Below, in pieces: positions 5,263 through 5,375 of a stretch of 5,375 nt of DNA. The notes beneath the pieces were generated by a model, which saw only the letters and a list, made by a program, of their open reading frames with translations, made no database searches and was not told where the DNA came from. The DNA comes from Candidatus Kerfeldbacteria bacterium (GTDB lineage: Bacteria > Patescibacteriota > Patescibacteriia > SBBC01). The translations under genes were made by a program, and so were the position numbers. How positions within the stretch are numbered: position 1 is the stretch's first letter; every line of letters begins with the position of its first letter. The DNA lies in assembly GCA_016204645.1 (NCBI GenBank), contig JACQKI010000047.1:1-5375 (forward strand), read 5' to 3'.

Positions 5263-5375
5263 TCGATTTCCTCAATCGGTTTACTCGGATCGTAGGTGTT
5301 GCGGTGACAGTACGGATTGAGCAGGACCCCGGCCGCGAAGTTGCCGTTCTGATCGTAGGCGTACAAACCGGCGAA
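5259..5375 (-). CDS. C-terminal end of a fibronectin type III-like protein (partial, 5' part outside window)
   Basis: Reading right to left from the window edge gives 38 open codons and then TGA. The segment starts FAGLYAYDQNGNFAAGV, which matches the end of the next gene (YFGLYAYDQSGNYSSGV) at 11 of 17 positions. The GLYAYDxxGN signature is the last strand region of a fibronectin type III-like domain (family knowledge). After it comes a tail of 21 residues with one Cys, ending in the acidic-rich KPIEEIE, where the paralogue has only seven residues. The TGA overlaps the ATG of the next gene by four nucleotides, so the two genes are probably cotranslated. Only the end is visible, so the protein's length, N-terminus and full domain content are unknown. 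The match in phase, composition and overlap makes a real gene likely. Confidence 0.85.
   Translation of the reverse strand, partial: FAGLYAYDQNGNFAAGVLLNPYCHRNTYDPSKPIEEIE
5263..5280 (-). promoter_or_regulatory. Shine-Dalgarno site for the 443-residue gene
   Basis: On the minus strand GAGGAAA lies at 5273-5267, and GAGG is seven bases upstream of the ATG at 5262. This is the clearest ribosome-binding site in the window, and it lies inside the last codons of the upstream gene. It favours the ATG at 5262 (the overlapping one) over the second ATG at 5259. Confidence 0.65.

Noticed and set aside
1..5375. CRISPR array, tRNA/rRNA, insertion sequence, integrase or terminator hairpin
   Set aside because: No regularly spaced identical repeats, cloverleaf-like segment, transposase motifs, terminal inverted repeats or GC hairpin plus T-run seen. 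Coding sequence covers the whole window except a 17-nt gap at 272-288.

Overview
The window reads as one strand-uniform gene cluster from a bacterium. Everything that looks coding lies on the minus strand, so transcription runs from right (5375) to left (1). The DNA is fairly G+C-rich, roughly 60 % by eye. UGA is a normal stop: four genes end in UGA at exact overlaps with the next start, which excludes the UGA-recoded lineages. No housekeeping or taxonomic marker gene is present. The style of the proteins resembles predicted surface proteins I associate with Patescibacteria/CPR genomes: a PLNTSSTAQTKEG-type segment, short C-L-x-x-x-C-R-x-x-W motifs, a CGDGxC...C...DC motif followed by a fibronectin-like domain, and a GSGLDADTLDG motif. 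That placement is an inference and could be wrong; Myxococcota also use C-x4-D-C arrays.

Layout in transcription order: (X) the last 38 codons of a protein with a fibronectin type III-like end (5259-5375). (A) A 443-residue exported protein with a glycine-rich middle, a CGDG motif and a C-terminal fibronectin-like domain (3931-5262). (B) A 637-residue exported, extremely cysteine-rich protein (2021-3934). (C) A 274-residue protein (1200-2024). (D) A 303-residue protein (289-1200). (E) The first 90 codons of another exported protein that runs off the left edge (1-271). Each has a basic N-terminus followed by a hydrophobic signal or anchor segment, except X, whose N-terminus lies outside the window.

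The junctions X/A, A/B and B/C are 4-nt ATGA overlaps. C/D is a TGATG (or GTGA) overlap, and D/E has a 17-nt gap. This is a tightly packed, probably translationally coupled operon that continues past both ends of the window. No promoter, terminator, RNA gene, insertion sequence or CRISPR array was seen, and there is no non-coding stretch longer than 17 nt.

B, C and D are diverged paralogues built on one plan. They share an N-terminal anchor, a conserved 'head' (V-T-P-x-A-V-Q-K-L-T-V-Y-x-G-V ... G-x-D-I-x-S ... R-P ... N-L-x-x-x-G-D-L), a small C...C...W motif, a variable beta-rich middle, a (S)GLDADTLDG-like motif known from phage tail fibres, and a C-x-C-containing end. B differs by carrying cysteine-rich insertions, the largest being about 280 residues. 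A shares the C...C...W motif, and its end is paralogous to X. The most economical reading is a coregulated set of extracellular, disulfide-stabilised fibre or adhesin-like proteins, with variety arising from module insertion. No biochemical function can be assigned from sequence alone.
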